Shown here piece after piece: positions 22,080-35,470 of a stretch of 64,000 nucleotides of DNA. Both the position numbers and the translations under genes were made by a program. Position 1 is the first letter of the stretch; every line of letters begins with the position of its first letter. Under the pieces are notes generated by a model. It searched no databases and was not told where the DNA came from. It was given only the letters and a program-made list of their open reading frames with translations. The DNA comes from Centropus unirufus (Eukaryota > Chordata > Aves > Cuculiformes > Centropidae), in NCBI GenBank assembly GCA_013397695.1, contig VYZI01000085.1, forward strand, positions 2,123,172 to 2,187,171, written 5' to 3'.

Positions 22080-25000
22080 TAGTTCCACCGAGAGCTGCAT
22101 CTTTTTATGAGCAAGTTTCACAAAACATTCATAAAATATGGTGTCTAAAGTGCAATTTGTTTGATTGATAATTTAATATCTTATAGGATCTGTTTTTTTC
22201 TTGTCCTCCTGAAAAAGGTTCACCACTTTTAATGAAGTACGCTGTGCTTTTTAATTAAATGTCAGGTTTGAACATCTCAGCTCAAGTCCTTTGGTGGAAT
22301 GCACTTGACAATCCAGGGCATGTCAAATTCAATAGAGCCATAAGAGTCTAGTGGAGGCAGAACGCTCCCAAATACTTTGTCCTGCTTCAAGGTTATCTTT
22401 TAGATCGCAGATTAGATGTTCATTTGCCTTGGCTTGTGTCAGGGAGTGCAGTCCCAGGCTTTGAGAAGGACTTCCGTTCCCTCCAAGTGCAGACCGTGCT
22501 ATATTTAAGGCTGAAATCTTGAACAAAACTAGATAACCTGAGGGAGAGAGGTATGAACTGGCCAGGGTTTGCTTCTCACAGGCATTTTATGCCTATTTCC
22601 CTATATTTTCCTACAACTGCAACGCTTCAGCTGAGTCTCACACTAAGATCTCTCATCCTCCTCCCAGAGAAGGTTTATGTAAATCTTCATTACCGCATCA
22701 CAGTTTCAATATTTACTGACACGCTGTAAATCCACTGTGTACAAAGCAGACTAGGATCCAATAATAAAGAAGCATTGTTTAATTATATGTTTATTAGAGC
22801 ACTAAAACTAATAATCCCCAGTAAAATCTTTGAAAATTATCCAGTCATGACAGAGCAATCACTCTCCTTTCAGCGCGGGATAAAAGCACGGCAAACAGAC
22901 ACCGCTGTAGCACAAAGCTCAATCAGGAGCAGTTACACAGCCCCACACTGCCAGCCTCACACAATCAGCATATTTAAAAACATGCATTAGAAAAGCAATT
23001 GAATAATTCAAGTTTTTGAGATTATTTCATTTCAATGGGTCTCACTCACAGGGAATGGATTCTAGAAGCTCATTTTATACACACAGCTCCGATCCAAAGT
23101 GAGCAACAGTTAGGGGAGCCTTTCTTTTGCATCAGCTGCCAAAGGATGTGGCCAATCCCGACAAGCCCTCCCTCTGTAATTCATCAGGTTTTTGAAAAGA
23201 TTTTTCTACTGTCTACAGCATCCATCCCTGTTCAGACAGAATAACGTAAGGGCATTTTGCTTTTGGTTCCTGTGTGCATGTCCTCTTGGTTACAGTGTCC
23301 CACAGTGCATGGAAGAATGCAAGTCGATCACGTATTATAAAAGAAAATGGATATTCATCACAGGTTGCCCTCTAAATTCTTTCTAATGGGGAGGAGAAAA
23401 CTTAATATAATGTGCATGTATTTTTCCATGTGGAGACAAAGCATCAGTGTCTCTATATCCGCTTGCGAGTTAAGAAGCTGTTCTTTAGCTTGTGGGATGT
23501 GGCTGTTGCTAAGACAACTGTGGTGCAGCCGCTTACAATGTCCGTGATCGTGCACCACAAGCTGCAATTTACCCACAGGTTCCTCATTTATTAGAGCAGA
23601 GAAACAGCAGGATGGTTCCTGCACCGTGTCCCCCACGATGCAGCGTGGTATGAGTGGCTGTCACTGTCTGCTCTGGGTCTAAAGTGATGCTGCATTTGAA
23701 AGGAAACCAAAAGCTGCAGTAAGTGCTTTGTCAAGGTAGAGTGTAACCTCTAAGCCTGGGAAGGGAAATGAAGGAAAGCCCTAGCACTTTGCAACTGCCT
23801 CAAATAAAGTACAACTTTCCCCATCACAGACTTTTGAAGGACTTGCTAGATTTTGACACGGGCCCTTATAGTGAGGTGGAAATGTAAGAGACCTTCAGAG
23901 CCTGGGGAAACAAGCACAAAGCAGCACAGCCTGGGCCTTTACACTTGGTCAGTCCATGGCGTGGTGAGGACCAGGGCTGTAATTAGGACTCTTGTGCAGA
24001 GCACACAGTACATCACGTAGTGTATTTCTACATGGGAGGATGAACCAACAGCAAACTTCGCTTTGGGGATGGTCCACACTGTCCCCTTTCTGAGAACACC
24101 TTCAGGATCAGCCAACAATGTTACAGTGTTAAGACTTGCCACAGGGAGCGCTCCTACTCCTCCTTACTCACTGCTAGCAGATTTCTACAATGTAGAGTTA
24201 GGTTGGCCAGAGTAATCTTATGTTCCAGTGCTGGCTAGGAAATGAAATTATTCGGGGGGCATTCCTGAAGCCTGTGTGTTACAATCCTTAGCCCATGCAA
24301 AAGGAACCAGAAACTCACTATTTCTGCATCTTTGTAAGGTCAGAGGACGAGCAGCGATGCACGCCCTGTGCATGGGCTGAGCTGTCACCTGCTTTCCCAA
24401 AGGCTGGCAGAAATGCTGGGCAGGAGGCTGGGGAGAAAGGCAACACAGGAGGCTAAACAAAGAGGAATGGAAGAGCTCCTGAACCCAGGCATGAGGAGCT
24501 ATTAGGGCAGCAGCCCTCACCGTCAGAATTCAGTAAAGCACCTTGACAGATCTGAATTTCAGGTTGAGAAACCTCCCAGCAGTTGCGGGCACAAGGGTGT
24601 CGTATCGCCACTGCAGCGACACTAAGACAGGCAGCAAAAAGCTGTTTCTTGTCTTGTTTTGTATATCCAGGCTTAATAGACATGCACCTTGTGTTCAGGA
24701 GCGTGCAAGTGCCGAGCAGTCGTGTCTGCATGATGACTGATAACAAGCATCAGCGAGGGAAATGGAAAGACAACTACAGAAGATAACTATGAAATGCATG
24801 TCAAATATTCATTTCCTTGTAACCCAGTACTTCCATTTCCTAGAGTCTCACATATAATCAAGACATTTGTACGTACAGGTTCCTACTCAGACTTTCATGT
24901 GGACAACAACTAAGCCAGTCATGTTATTCAAACGATGTTTCCCACTCTGGTATATAGGTCTTTAAGATTTTTTTTCTGTTTTGCCATGTATTTATTCTGT

Positions 25001-27588
25001 GCATAACTATTTTAGTTTACTGCAATAAAATCCATTCTCCTTAAGGCATATTCTCTAATGAAAAAATAAAAAATGTTATTTTCTTCACAATGTGCTCTGA
25101 ACAGCTTAGTATCAATTTTAAAGAAGTGTGACTAGCTTCTTAATGGCCTCTTATTTCAGTTATTTCTAGCTGCAACTAAGCCAGAAAAAGGCTTTAAAAT
25201 CATTCTTATTACAGCATTTTGAGAAGTTTTTGGCAATGCTTGGATGCACCATCAGTACAACATTTTAAATAACGGACCTAAAAATAGAACTAGAGATCAT
25301 ACAAGAAATGTGCTGTAAGGGAAATACACGTATGATAAAAGAGAGCTCCTACACTCATACTTAGCTTCATAAAACCACTTGAGAATCCCAGCTTAGAGAC
25401 AGGGAACTTATGTATCTTAATCCTTAATTACATTGCTTTGAAATTGAGCTGATCTTACAAGCTGCCCATGTTCGCACGCTCCCATTCAGTCTACGATTGC
25501 TGCTAAAGGTTCAGCCCTTTGGGAAAATTCCTGTCTTGAATGGCCCCACTTGCAGATTTAGTTCTCAAGCATTATTTTCCATACTTGGCCTCAAGTGGTA
25601 TCTGGTACATCTGATCGAGTAACTAGCGCAGATTTTCCTGCAGCGATTCTCATCTCCTAGGCTTCAAGGTATACTTTGATCAATGTCTCAATTCCCTGAT
25701 TTCAGCTTCATAATGGTGTTCTCCATTACTTAGAAGGGCATTAGTCCTATTTTGACCGTTTCAAACCTACTTCAGTTAGAATCGGTTCTCAAAATGATAC
25801 AAACATGCGGATAAAAGGAGTGCTTCCTGTGGCACTCTGTTTTCTTTTCAAACAGGTCTAGCCGCAGCCATTCATTTCCCCACGCTTACATTTTCCTGGC
25901 ATCTCTGTAGCTGTGCAACTTCTACAGAAAACAGCCAGGCAAGCCTGCTTGTGCTCCACAGATTGCCAGGTTCTGGGAGGGAACCCAATTCAAGAGAGAG
26001 AAAAATTGTATCTGCAGGTAGAGGAGGGTGGGTATTTGACGTTATTTGAATTGTTCTGGTCTAGCCAACTGGAAACACCTACTTTAGTAATGCCTATTTG
26101 TAAATGAAGACCCACGCATATCCCTGGGATTTCTGCTCCTTACATTCCCCCAACAGCTTGTGAGATGACGCATCAGTGTCTGAGTATACAGAACACTGGC
26201 CAGAAGACTTTGAAATGCAGTCTTTACGATAGAAGTTGCAATTGTTCAAGAGCATGGTCAGGCTCTCCTTGAAATACAATGGAAGAGTGAAGACCATGTC
26301 AAGCACAAGTCGTAAGTCCTTCATTTTCCTCATAACAGTAGTTATAAATAAGCAATTGTCAGCTCAAGGCCTGTCGTAATTCCTCCCAAAATAAGTTATT
26401 TGCAACCAGTATAAAAGGAGCTAGGGAACGCCTTATGTGTCCCCTAACGGTAGGAGCCATTCTTAAAAAGAATGACTGTTCCTTCTTCTACCTGACTGGA
26501 CAGCTGATGATGATGTATTTTGGCATGAATTGTATTAATGACAACCTATTTCTGCCCAAAGACCAAAGCTGAGTCCTGTCTGCACCTATCTTTTGAGACT
26601 GCAGTACAGATTGCTGTCTTTTTCCTGAAGGAAGAACAAAAAACTACCCCTAAATCCCCTCAGATGTGTTTATTCAGCTTTCTGTGCATCACTATTTTTA
26701 TTTTTCCATTCTTAAGCACAGTGTGTCATTTCTATTTATCAATAAGTTGACTTGCCTTCAAAGGTATTATATTTAAAAATCCATTCGAGAGTATGATACA
26801 TAATTCAGTTTGATAAAACATGATGCATTAAGATATTCCATTAAATCCTCACAAGCACCTTGTCTGTCAGCAAAAAAAGTACTGAACATTACGCTACTGC
26901 ATCCTGACTTCCCATCTTCTTCTCAGTCAGAAAGGAAAGACTTCATTCCAGTGCAGAAGAACCAAGTCCACTCATTTCCTTCCTTTCCTATTGACTTATT
27001 CTTTGGTTTAAACCAGTTCAAAGGGCGGGTGCTTTGTTTCAAGAATTAATCCACAGTTTCTCTTTGGAAAGGCAAGTCCTGTCAATCTTACTCATATACA
27101 TATGAAAGGATTCATGAAAATTCATATCTGCTTGAGTCCCTGTAGGGTGATATTTATCTCTGTTGGGTCAGCTGCAAAAGTCCTCAATAAAACAGTAAAA
27201 AGATGTTATAAATGTCAGTAAAGGCTGGAGCAGGAGCTGTTAGAAGTAAAATGAGGTGAAACGGAGCAGACAGCCCCAAAAAGCACAAGACTTCTTTTTG
27301 TCATTATATAGATAAAAATTGTGTCTGTGCAATTTGTATTTGAAGGGATGTATTTATAAGTAAGTCAATAATTCAAGGAGGGGGAGAGGCAGCAGTGAAT
27401 AACTCGGACGACCAGAGAGAGTAGAGACTGAAAGATCTGCTGAGCTACATTTTCACCTGATGAAGGCATTGACATTTCTGGGGATGGAGGGAAAGGCAGA
27501 TTTCAGAAAGAGAACCGAGTTTTTAAACTCATCCTATCCAAAGATTTTCAGTTCTCTGGAGAGAGAAGCTTGAATGTACTAAAAGTTA
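22080..27588. other. Unique non-coding sequence
   Basis: No repeat family or gene was seen over 5.5 kb. The part at 22080-22260 is AT-rich with ATTGATAATTTAAT-type words and may be constrained, but nothing in the sequence proves it. Open frames on both strands at 23347-23640 and 24248-24786 are shadows of each other without domains. Confidence 0.5.
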
Positions 27589-27602
27589 TATTATTATTAT
27601 TA
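27589..27602. repeat. (TTA)n microsatellite
   Basis: About four to five tandem ATT units. Confidence 0.85.
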
Positions 27603-29357
27603 GGTGGGGTTGAGAGTCTCTGTTCATCTCATGTTTGTGTGTTTCTTCCCATCGCCCACTCCCAGCAGGCTTCATCCTTTCCTCATGGCACCTTAGTGTG
27701 GGGCCTCCCTGACAAAGCAAGACCCTGGTAACAGCAAGAGGAGAAAGGAAAGAGAAATAAAAGAATTTAGAGAAGAGAGAAAGTCCACTTACATATTATC
27801 CAAGAAGTTCTGTGATGGTTTGGTTTGGGGTGGTTTTTCTTGCAATATTGGGCAAAATGACATTCAGTTATCACAGTGATACAACACGGGCACCTAGCAA
27901 CGGGGTGGGAGGGGGGTTAAAAGGAAACGATGGAGAAGAGTTACTTAAAGGCAATTAAGGTAATTAATAGCCACTGAGGAAAATGCATCTCCCAAGAGCA
28001 GAAGTCAAAGACATGCAAATTTCCCAAATTAGGCATCTGTATTTCTGTCAGTCTGCTGTGAAAATACCAAACTCTTTTACTGGCTGAGAGGACTCTTTAA
28101 CCATAGCTGGGAGGATGAGTTATTCATGGCATTTTAAACCGAGGCAATGGTGAGGTCTCCTCCACTGGTAACACTGGTGCATTTTGGTGGAAGAAAGGCA
28201 ACAAGAATATGAAGATCTTTTTTACATCTAAGTGTTTAGATTATAACTCTATCGCTAACAAAATCCAGACCGTTAGAGTTTCTTATATGTCTAAAATATC
28301 TCAAATAAAATCAGATTAGTTAAATAGCAAATCCCTGAACACTGCTCAGGGCCTTCACAGTCCAGTAAATTACTCCACTCATGGAGCAAATACAACAAAA
28401 CCCGCCTGAATAACATTTAAACGACTGTTACCAAAGAACTTTCAAAAAGAGCTGTTTTTAAAATGTCTTAATTAAAAAACAAATGTAAAGTATTCTTACA
28501 GAGCAATCATAGGATTCTTTATGTCTGATGTGCCTTCACTAATGAGGAAAGATAACAGAGTTAATTTTTATAAAAGTTCTTACTGCAATATTATTAAATT
28601 GGACTGGCTTTCAGTGCCCTCATAAACAATTCATTGGAACTGAATTAAAAGGCTGATGTATTGAATTGTAAGTATTATAAAATTTTGGAACGGAGGCACA
28701 GAGAATGTTTCTGGCTCCTGTTATTATTTACTATGCAAAATAGGTACCTTCTGTTATTCATTTTTATATTACCAAGTCATACTTGACAGAATATTGATTG
28801 TCATGAAAAAACTGCAACAGCAGCAAAAACCCAAGAATTGACGAAATCTATTTTATGTCTTTACAAGCAGAAGAGGCTGGTGCTTGAGGAACATTTACAC
28901 GTCTGTTCTCATAACATTCAGAAAAGGTTACTTCTTCCATTTAGCAAACCAAAAAATACCAGATATTTGTTCAAATAAAGGACATTATTGTTAATAGTTA
29001 TATTTTAAAAACTGGGAGGAGGATGATATTTGGCATCAGTAGGACAGGAACTTGCTAGAACACTGAAATAAAAGCAGCATTTCTGGACTTAGTTAGGAAA
29101 AAGTGATGAAACAAACAAATGAAATGCCAATAGATCAATTCTTCTCCAGGCAGCCCACACAGCAATGGTTCAGACATAGAGAAGTGGTCACGTGGGATGA
29201 GAATCCTTTCTGACCTGGTTATTCTCTCCGGTTGCTGTGGTTTATGTGTAATCCATGAGAAGGTTTAACCCGCTCTCTTGGTGAGGTGGCCCTTGGTTAG
29301 CTCGGCAACGGGGCAAGTGTCTCAACAGGGGCACAAGGCATTGCTTTCAGGGGAAAT
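27603..29357. other. Unique AT-rich non-coding sequence
   Basis: There are no open frames of note and no recognised repeat. An octamer ATGCAAAT is at 28013-28020. Confidence 0.5.
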
Positions 29358-29383
29358 AATCCTGGAAGATAATCCTGGAAGAT
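29358..29383. repeat. Two perfect 13-bp tandem units
   Basis: AATCCTGGAAGAT at 29358-29370 and again at 29371-29383, followed by a partial 'aa'. A local slippage duplication. Confidence 0.95.
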
Positions 29384-31437
29384 AAGAGCTGCGGACATAT
29401 TGCACGAGCGTCACTCACCGGCATACAGCAAAGGAAAAGGCAGCAGTAGAGCTGCGGTTTAGTTTATTAGAGATTCCACAGATTTCTGGTTTCCTCCCAA
29501 GGATTCAGTGCTTTGGCATCAGTCACGCTCTCCCCTCTCCTGCCCCCCCCAAGCAGCTGCTGCCAAGGGGTGGCCACACTCCATCCATCTCCAGGACTGC
29601 CCAGCTTCTCTACCGTGATCTGGCCCACAGAGACTTCATATTCCACCCGACCAAGTCTGGGAAAGCAATAAAAAGCTATAACCAGGGCAGTTTGGTACAG
29701 AATTGGGTTTTGCTATTAGAGCCTTGTGCAGCTGTAAGAGCATAAAACCACCATAATGTAGCTTTGGATTTTTAAAAGACTGCTTTAAATCCAGGTCTTT
29801 TTCCCTCAGTTGGGCACTGTTATGTCTTGCTCCTCTCATCTTGCATATATTTTATTAACTTTTTTTGTAATGAATTCCATGACCTTGATGAGTATTTTCC
29901 TTTTCTCCATCCTACTAGTGTTCCCTCTCCCCAAAATGACTGTACAGTTTAATTTAGTCAAAGCAGAAAATAGAAACTGAATGCAATTCTATAAGAATTT
30001 AATTATTTTTTTAAAGAAGGTCAGATATTGAGCCTTGTTTGTCCCTTAACCTTGGCTTTGTCCCTTTAACTTAAGACCCATAGGTCTGTAAGCAAAGTGG
30101 TTGCCTTGCACACAGCACGTATGGGCCATTTTAAACAAGAATTGACACGGTCAGCAAACACATCCGACTGAAATGAAAACAGTCTCTGAAAGGCACCAGT
30201 TAGGGAAAAGGAGCAATTTCAGACAGCAGGAGCCAGAAGGAAGAGTGCTGTGATGGTACCTGCGAAGAGGGGGGATCTATAGCGTGCTCATTTAGCAAAG
30301 CCCAGCACCCCACTGCTCCCGGAGCGCAGGATTTAGCCACGAAAGCAGAGGCCTGGCATGGAAGCCACTTGCAGAAATGAAAACCGTGGTTTTCAAAGAA
30401 AATTGTTAGAAAGCAAAAGTAGCTTTTCGCATTAAATAACTTGGTTTGATGGTAAAGGTCTTTCACTCCACCGCAAAGCGTCCACAGAGTCACAGCGCCC
30501 AGCGCCCAGGCAGCGCCACGTGTCACAAACACCTGAGAGCACCCGTTTGGTGAAGACCTTGGAGAGGAGAGCTGTGATCAGACAGTGATCAAACCATTCC
30601 TAATGGCTTGGCAAGCTGTAAAAAGGCACAGGGGAGACACTGTGACCTGATTACACCAGAAGGTGTCGGATGCAGCACGGAGGGTATGAGAGAAGGAGTT
30701 GATGTGTTTGGTGAAGCATTTTAACTCTCTCCCCACACGTTCCTCTATTGAAACAAAATCTGCAGTGCAACTCCCCACAATTTAACCTCCAGATCAGCCT
30801 CAGAGCAAATTGGCTCACTGTGCTCTACAAAGAAATGGAAATTACTTTCTTCCCTACACTGGAAGTGATATAATTTAGCCATAATATGAATCATTTGAAA
30901 TCTCCTAGCCAGACATTTTTACTGATAGGATAAGGATAACTGTTTCTATTTAGGGAACAATTTTATAGCCTGTTATCAAAATTATGATTTATTCAATTTT
31001 ACAAGCAAACAAACAGCACTCTGAAAGAGAAATGCTCTGTACCGGTCTGCCAAGCACTGTGTTTTGTTAACGTGGGGGAAGGCCAGCAGTGAGAGTGTTG
31101 GGAAGGTGAAGTGAATAGCGTGAGCTACCTACGAGTGCCAGCCAGGCACGGCTGAGTGATGCCCCTTGGAGAAGATCCTGGGCTCCCACTGCTCTCCCTT
31201 CCCTGCAGAACAAACATCCGAATGGGCACAACTGCAGAACTACAAAAAGCAGGGAAAAGAGGAAAAAGCTTACACTTTCAGGATTTCTCATTCTTTGTCC
31301 GAGAAGAGGAAGAAGAGAGGGGAAGGACAGCGAGGTCTCCATGGATGTAGGCTCGTACCCGTCCATGTGGGCTGTTGCACATGTGAGAATGTAGAAACTA
31401 AACCAAAGCAGACAAATGGCTGGGCCAAGGAGCTGTA
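29384..31437. other. Unique non-coding sequence
   Basis: No repeat or exon was recognised. The frame at 30200-30532 (-) lacks features. Confidence 0.5.
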
Positions 31438-31505
31438 TTTGCCCTCATTTTACAGTGGGGAATTGGATCATAAGGAAAATGAAATAACTTGTTCTTCAAG
31501 CAAAG
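31438..31505 (-). mobile_element. Ancient MIR/CORE-SINE-like relic
   Basis: 'gccctcattttacagtgggg', 'aattggatcataaggaaaat' and 'gaaataacttgttc' line up with the reverse MIR blocks cccattttacagatgagg, aactgaggcacagagagg and ttaagtaacttgccc. It is short and diverged. It lies inside the longest open frame of the window (31166-31642, +, 158 codons), which is therefore unlikely to be a gene. Confidence 0.55.
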
Positions 31506-34500
31506 AGTGTCCTCAGAGCTGTGGAAAGAAATCAAATCTATCAAATCCTCCCACTTCACACTTCACCTGCACAAGTTTCTTCCCAGATCCCCTGGACAGT
31601 ACAGGTATTTTTCCTTACATCACCTGGTTTTCTTTACACTAGAGGATTTCCAGTCAATTGCCTCATCTGAACCTAAGGTTTTCACCTGCAACTATTTTTT
31701 TGATGAGTGACTGGACTGTTTCCCAGGGCATTCTGCAAAACCCTGGCCCCAGGGCTGCCCCTGGCTCTCACCACCACGCTCTGGTCATGGACACTTCCCA
31801 GTGCAGGAGACATCTGCAGAGCCACAAGAAAGATGAAAACAGGGGGCCTTTGGGAAGCATTTTGGAAGCTAGAAAAAAAAGACTGCAAAATTTTTTACTG
31901 TTCTAAACTCAAGACCCCTCTGACCCCTACCCGGTGCCTGGCCCTACTGAACCAGGCACAAACACCAACCCTTTATGGCTGCACAGCTCAAAGACGTGGA
32001 AGCGTTAGCCCACAAGCGCAGCTCCTGACCCTTGGCCCAAAGTAAAAGGTGGATGAGAAAACAAACAAAAATGCATTTTTCACACTAACAATGCCAATTT
32101 ACGTGTGTTTCGTGTAAAGGTCACAGTGTACTCTAAAACAGCACTGGGGGGGAGAGGGTTCAAGGGCCAGAGATGTGAGCCTTTTCCCCCACGCTCACAA
32201 AAAGCAGCGCTGATTTTGAAAGCACTGCACGTATCCTTATCGTAGAACTTCCAAAACCTTTGTCCTTCTTTCCCAAAATGCTACCTGGGATTGCAGAGGC
32301 CAAGTTTTGAAAATCACTCTGAAAAATGTTTCAATCTGCACTAGCTGTGCTTACAAAGAAGAATGCTAAACCTGCCAGGATTTGTGACACAGAAAGATGA
32401 GAAACTCCGGGGTATTTTAAAAATAAAAGAAAATAAGTAGCTGTATATTTGACACCCAAAAAAATCCAACTTCTACTGCAAAACATATTGAAACCACAGG
32501 AAAGACTTCTTTAGTTCTTGTGGGTTTAAATGCCAGCTTTTCTACTTCTGCAGCATTTGGTGCCAATTTACAGATGGGATAGAAATCATTAGCCAGTCTT
32601 ACATCATTTTATTGGTTATATTTCATGGTTTACTTTAATTTCAACACAGTCTCTGGCATTATATTTCCCATTTAAGTGTAATGTATTTTTAGTGTTCCTC
32701 CACAGTTCATTACAAAGAGCATTCAACAATTTGGTGTTGTATTACTGGCACTGATTTTACCAATTCAGACTGCTTTTATGAAAGTCATTCTTTTAATTTC
32801 AAGAAGAATGCAAGGATACATATTAGACTACGGCAAGCTCAAAAGCTTTTGTGACAATGGTCATGAAAGGAGCCAAGATGATAAAACTGGGCGCTGATAT
32901 TCTCTATTTATCCACACAAAAGAAGCAACCGAGAAAACAGATTTCAACATCTTCCTCTGCCCCAGCCCATACCTCACCTGCCATTCAAAGCAGCCCCTCC
33001 AGAGGAGAGAGAATGTGGGCAGTTCGAGTTTCTTCTGCTCAACCAAAACCTCATCCCAGCACGAGTCTCTGCTTTGTTAACAAAACTTATTAGCAGCCAA
33101 AAGCTGAGGTAAAAATCCAAATATTACATTTAGATTTCCAGCACTATTTTACACCAGCGCCCATCCAGGAATTGGGGGACATTGAGAAACAATGGGAAAG
33201 CAACTGGGATACAGCTCTTTCAGGAACAGTTGCGTGGTGAAAAGATCTTCATTTAGGCACACACGCTCAGTTCTTGATGCCGTGTGATCTGTTCTACCAT
33301 AGCATCGACACAAATTACATGAGAGGCAGTACAGGTTTGAATCGGGGAGTAACTCATTTACACCTTTTGCAGCAAATTCTGCTGCTCGGGTTTTATCTTA
33401 CTACACAAAGACATTCTCAAAATACAGATGAGGGGATCTGGTATCTCATACGAGCAAACCTGCGTACCGCTCCGAGGGCATCTCAGACTACAGGTACCTG
33501 AGCAGATGGCAAGTCACTGACAGCTTGAGATGTTCTAAATGAAATAAATCGAGGTACCGCTTGTTCCAAGTGAGTGGGTGGTTAATCACATTCACCCTGT
33601 GTCTTGTTGACAGGTAATGTTGATTTTGGTAACAAGAAAACTGAGAATTTTGCAGATGTGAACTTGTTTTAAATTCAGAACAAAAGGTCAGTTTTCCACT
33701 CACAATCAACTCTTTCATTCTCCTACCAACTCACATTTAAAGTACAGAAAAATAGCATTTTAGAAGGTAAAAATAATCTGGGATCTTCCACAGCGAAGGT
33801 CAGGAAATACAGTGTTAAAAGGTTACGTGCAGCTGGTTCTTTTTGTTACTCATAACTACAACACAAATTATCATCTTGGATTTCAGTTCAGGCGCTCCAC
33901 TCCACGTGTCAAAATTTGCATGAAAATCTATTTCCATGTTCAATTACAGCATGGCACTCATTTGTGCACATCTATTTCATTACTTTTATATTATTGATAG
34001 CTATTTTAGCATTATTCCTTCATATTTCAGCTTGCATTATAGGTCTTCATAAGTAGAATAGGAACCCAAAGTCTGAATGAGTAATTATGGGGTATCAATA
34101 AATCCAAAATGAAACAAAAAAAAAAAACCAACAGTATTTTGTTTTCTGCACGTGTTCAAATACATGAAAAATGAAGTTATCTTCATAGGATTCCGGGCCC
34201 TGATTTAGGGCCTTGAATAGTCAGTCATCAAAGGGATCTGTGGCATGATCAATAGCATCAGGAGTGCAGCAGACTACTCTGCTAGTCAGAATTCTCTTAA
34301 TTGGGTTCTCCTCAAGGAAAGTCATTCCGTTTCATGATGCTAACTGACAATAGCTGCTGCCTGGGCATGACAGCCGTATCAAATATTCTGCTTAATGGCG
34401 ACATTTGGTCAGCATTGAGAAGCAAAGTGGTGTTTTACCAGGTGTTGATTAGGCATGAAATGTTCATCTCCTGTCTTTTATCACATCAGCTCCCCTAAAA

Positions 34501-34540
34501 AGACTAAAAAATTCAAAACAAAAAAAATGAAATGCAATGA
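31506..34540. other. Unique non-coding sequence
   Basis: Nothing recognised apart from an A12 run at 34116-34127. The frames at 31658-32045 overlap each other on both strands. Confidence 0.5.
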
Positions 34541-34750
34541 ATATTTTATGAATTTACTTTAATTGATGTTGTATTTCGCCTTTTTAGACCTATCAAGCGC
34601 CCAGGAATTCTTCCCACCACATGAAAATGTGCAGCATTCAAAGCTCCGCACAATAAATTACTCTCCCTTTAAGGGAGATAATGGCTCCTCCGTGGTGTCC
34701 CAATTAAGAGAATTCTCTTGTACTAATTTTACCCTTTCTAATTAAGGCTC
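34541..34750. promoter_or_regulatory. Candidate conserved element with two inverted repeats
   Basis: Arms TCTCCCTT / AAGGGAGA with a 1-base spacer lie at 34662-34678. A perfect 14-base palindrome AAGAGAATTCTCTT is at 34706-34719. The block also has CAATTAAGAG and CTAATTAAGG cores. Its sequence quality changes sharply at about 34750 to a GC-rich stretch. The enhancer-like role is inferred. Confidence 0.2.
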
Positions 34751-35180
34751 GATTATGGCTCTAGGAGGCTGGCCTGAACTCAGGTTGAATGGCAAAGAAT
34801 TTGAGCAGCCAAGGCGGGAGCCACGAGGCCTTGGAGGCCGTAAGGAGTCTCCCTGCCTCCCGAGCGTGGTCGCCAGCAGCAGGGAGGGCAGGGGGGTACA
34901 GGGCCAGCCCTCAGCCACCTGCCAAACACTCACAGCATCTCCACTGCCTGTGGAGCATCTCCAGCAGCCTGGAAACAACCCGTCCTTTCCAACAGGAATC
35001 CTGTCAGAATGCTGGGCACTTGGAGCAAAGGCAGGGCTCTCTCAGCCCTTTGGGCTGGGGTCTCGAGGAAGGCATAGAAACTCCTTACGTGGGCCAAACA
35101 CACAAGGGGCACCAAAGCTCACAGATATTATTCGAGCAACCAATCGTCCTGGGGGAAGAGACCACAAACACAACACAACC
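34751..35180. other. GC-rich unique segment upstream of CR1
   Basis: Two overlapping + strand open frames (34755-35183 and 34789-35235) run through this GC-rich stretch and into the CR1. There is an antisense frame too. No domain or splice frame was recognised. Confidence 0.4.
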
Positions 35181-35470
35181 TGAAAGGAGGGTGTGGGGAG
35201 GTGGGTGCTGGGCTCTTCTCCCAGGTGACAAGTGAAAGGTCAAGGGGGAATGGCCTCAAGCTGTGCCAGGGGAGGTTCAGGTTGGACATTAGGAAAAAAT
35301 TTTAACTGACAGGGTCATGGGTGCTGGAACAGCCCAAGGAGGTTTGGAATCACCATCCCTGGAGGTATTTGAAAGATGGATAGATGGTGCCTGGGGATAT
35401 GGTTTAGTTATAGATGGAAACGGTTGGACCCAATGATCTCAGAGGTCTCTTCCAAACTGGTGATTCTATG
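35181..35470 (+). mobile_element. CR1 LINE 3' end, CR1-Y/F-like
   Basis: 'gctgggctcttctcccaggt', 'ccaggggaggttcaggttgg', 'caccatccctggaggtattt', 'ggatatggttta', 'ggttggacccaatgatctca' and 'tcttccaaactggtgattct' occur in CR1 order. It ends with one ATTCTATG unit and is 5'-truncated. Confidence 0.93.

Noticed and set aside
27812..27960. G/T-rich 'tgatggtttggtttggggtg' stretch considered as an LTR edge
   Set aside because: No matching second terminus and no resemblance to the LTR at 53191. Left as unique sequence.
31166..31642. Longest open frame, 158 codons on the + strand
   Set aside because: It crosses a MIR-like relic, has no domain and no acceptor or donor pair matching the frame.
34755..35235. 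Two overlapping 142-148 codon + strand frames
   Set aside because: They run from a GC-rich segment straight into a CR1 copy, and a - strand frame covers the same bases. Not a gene.
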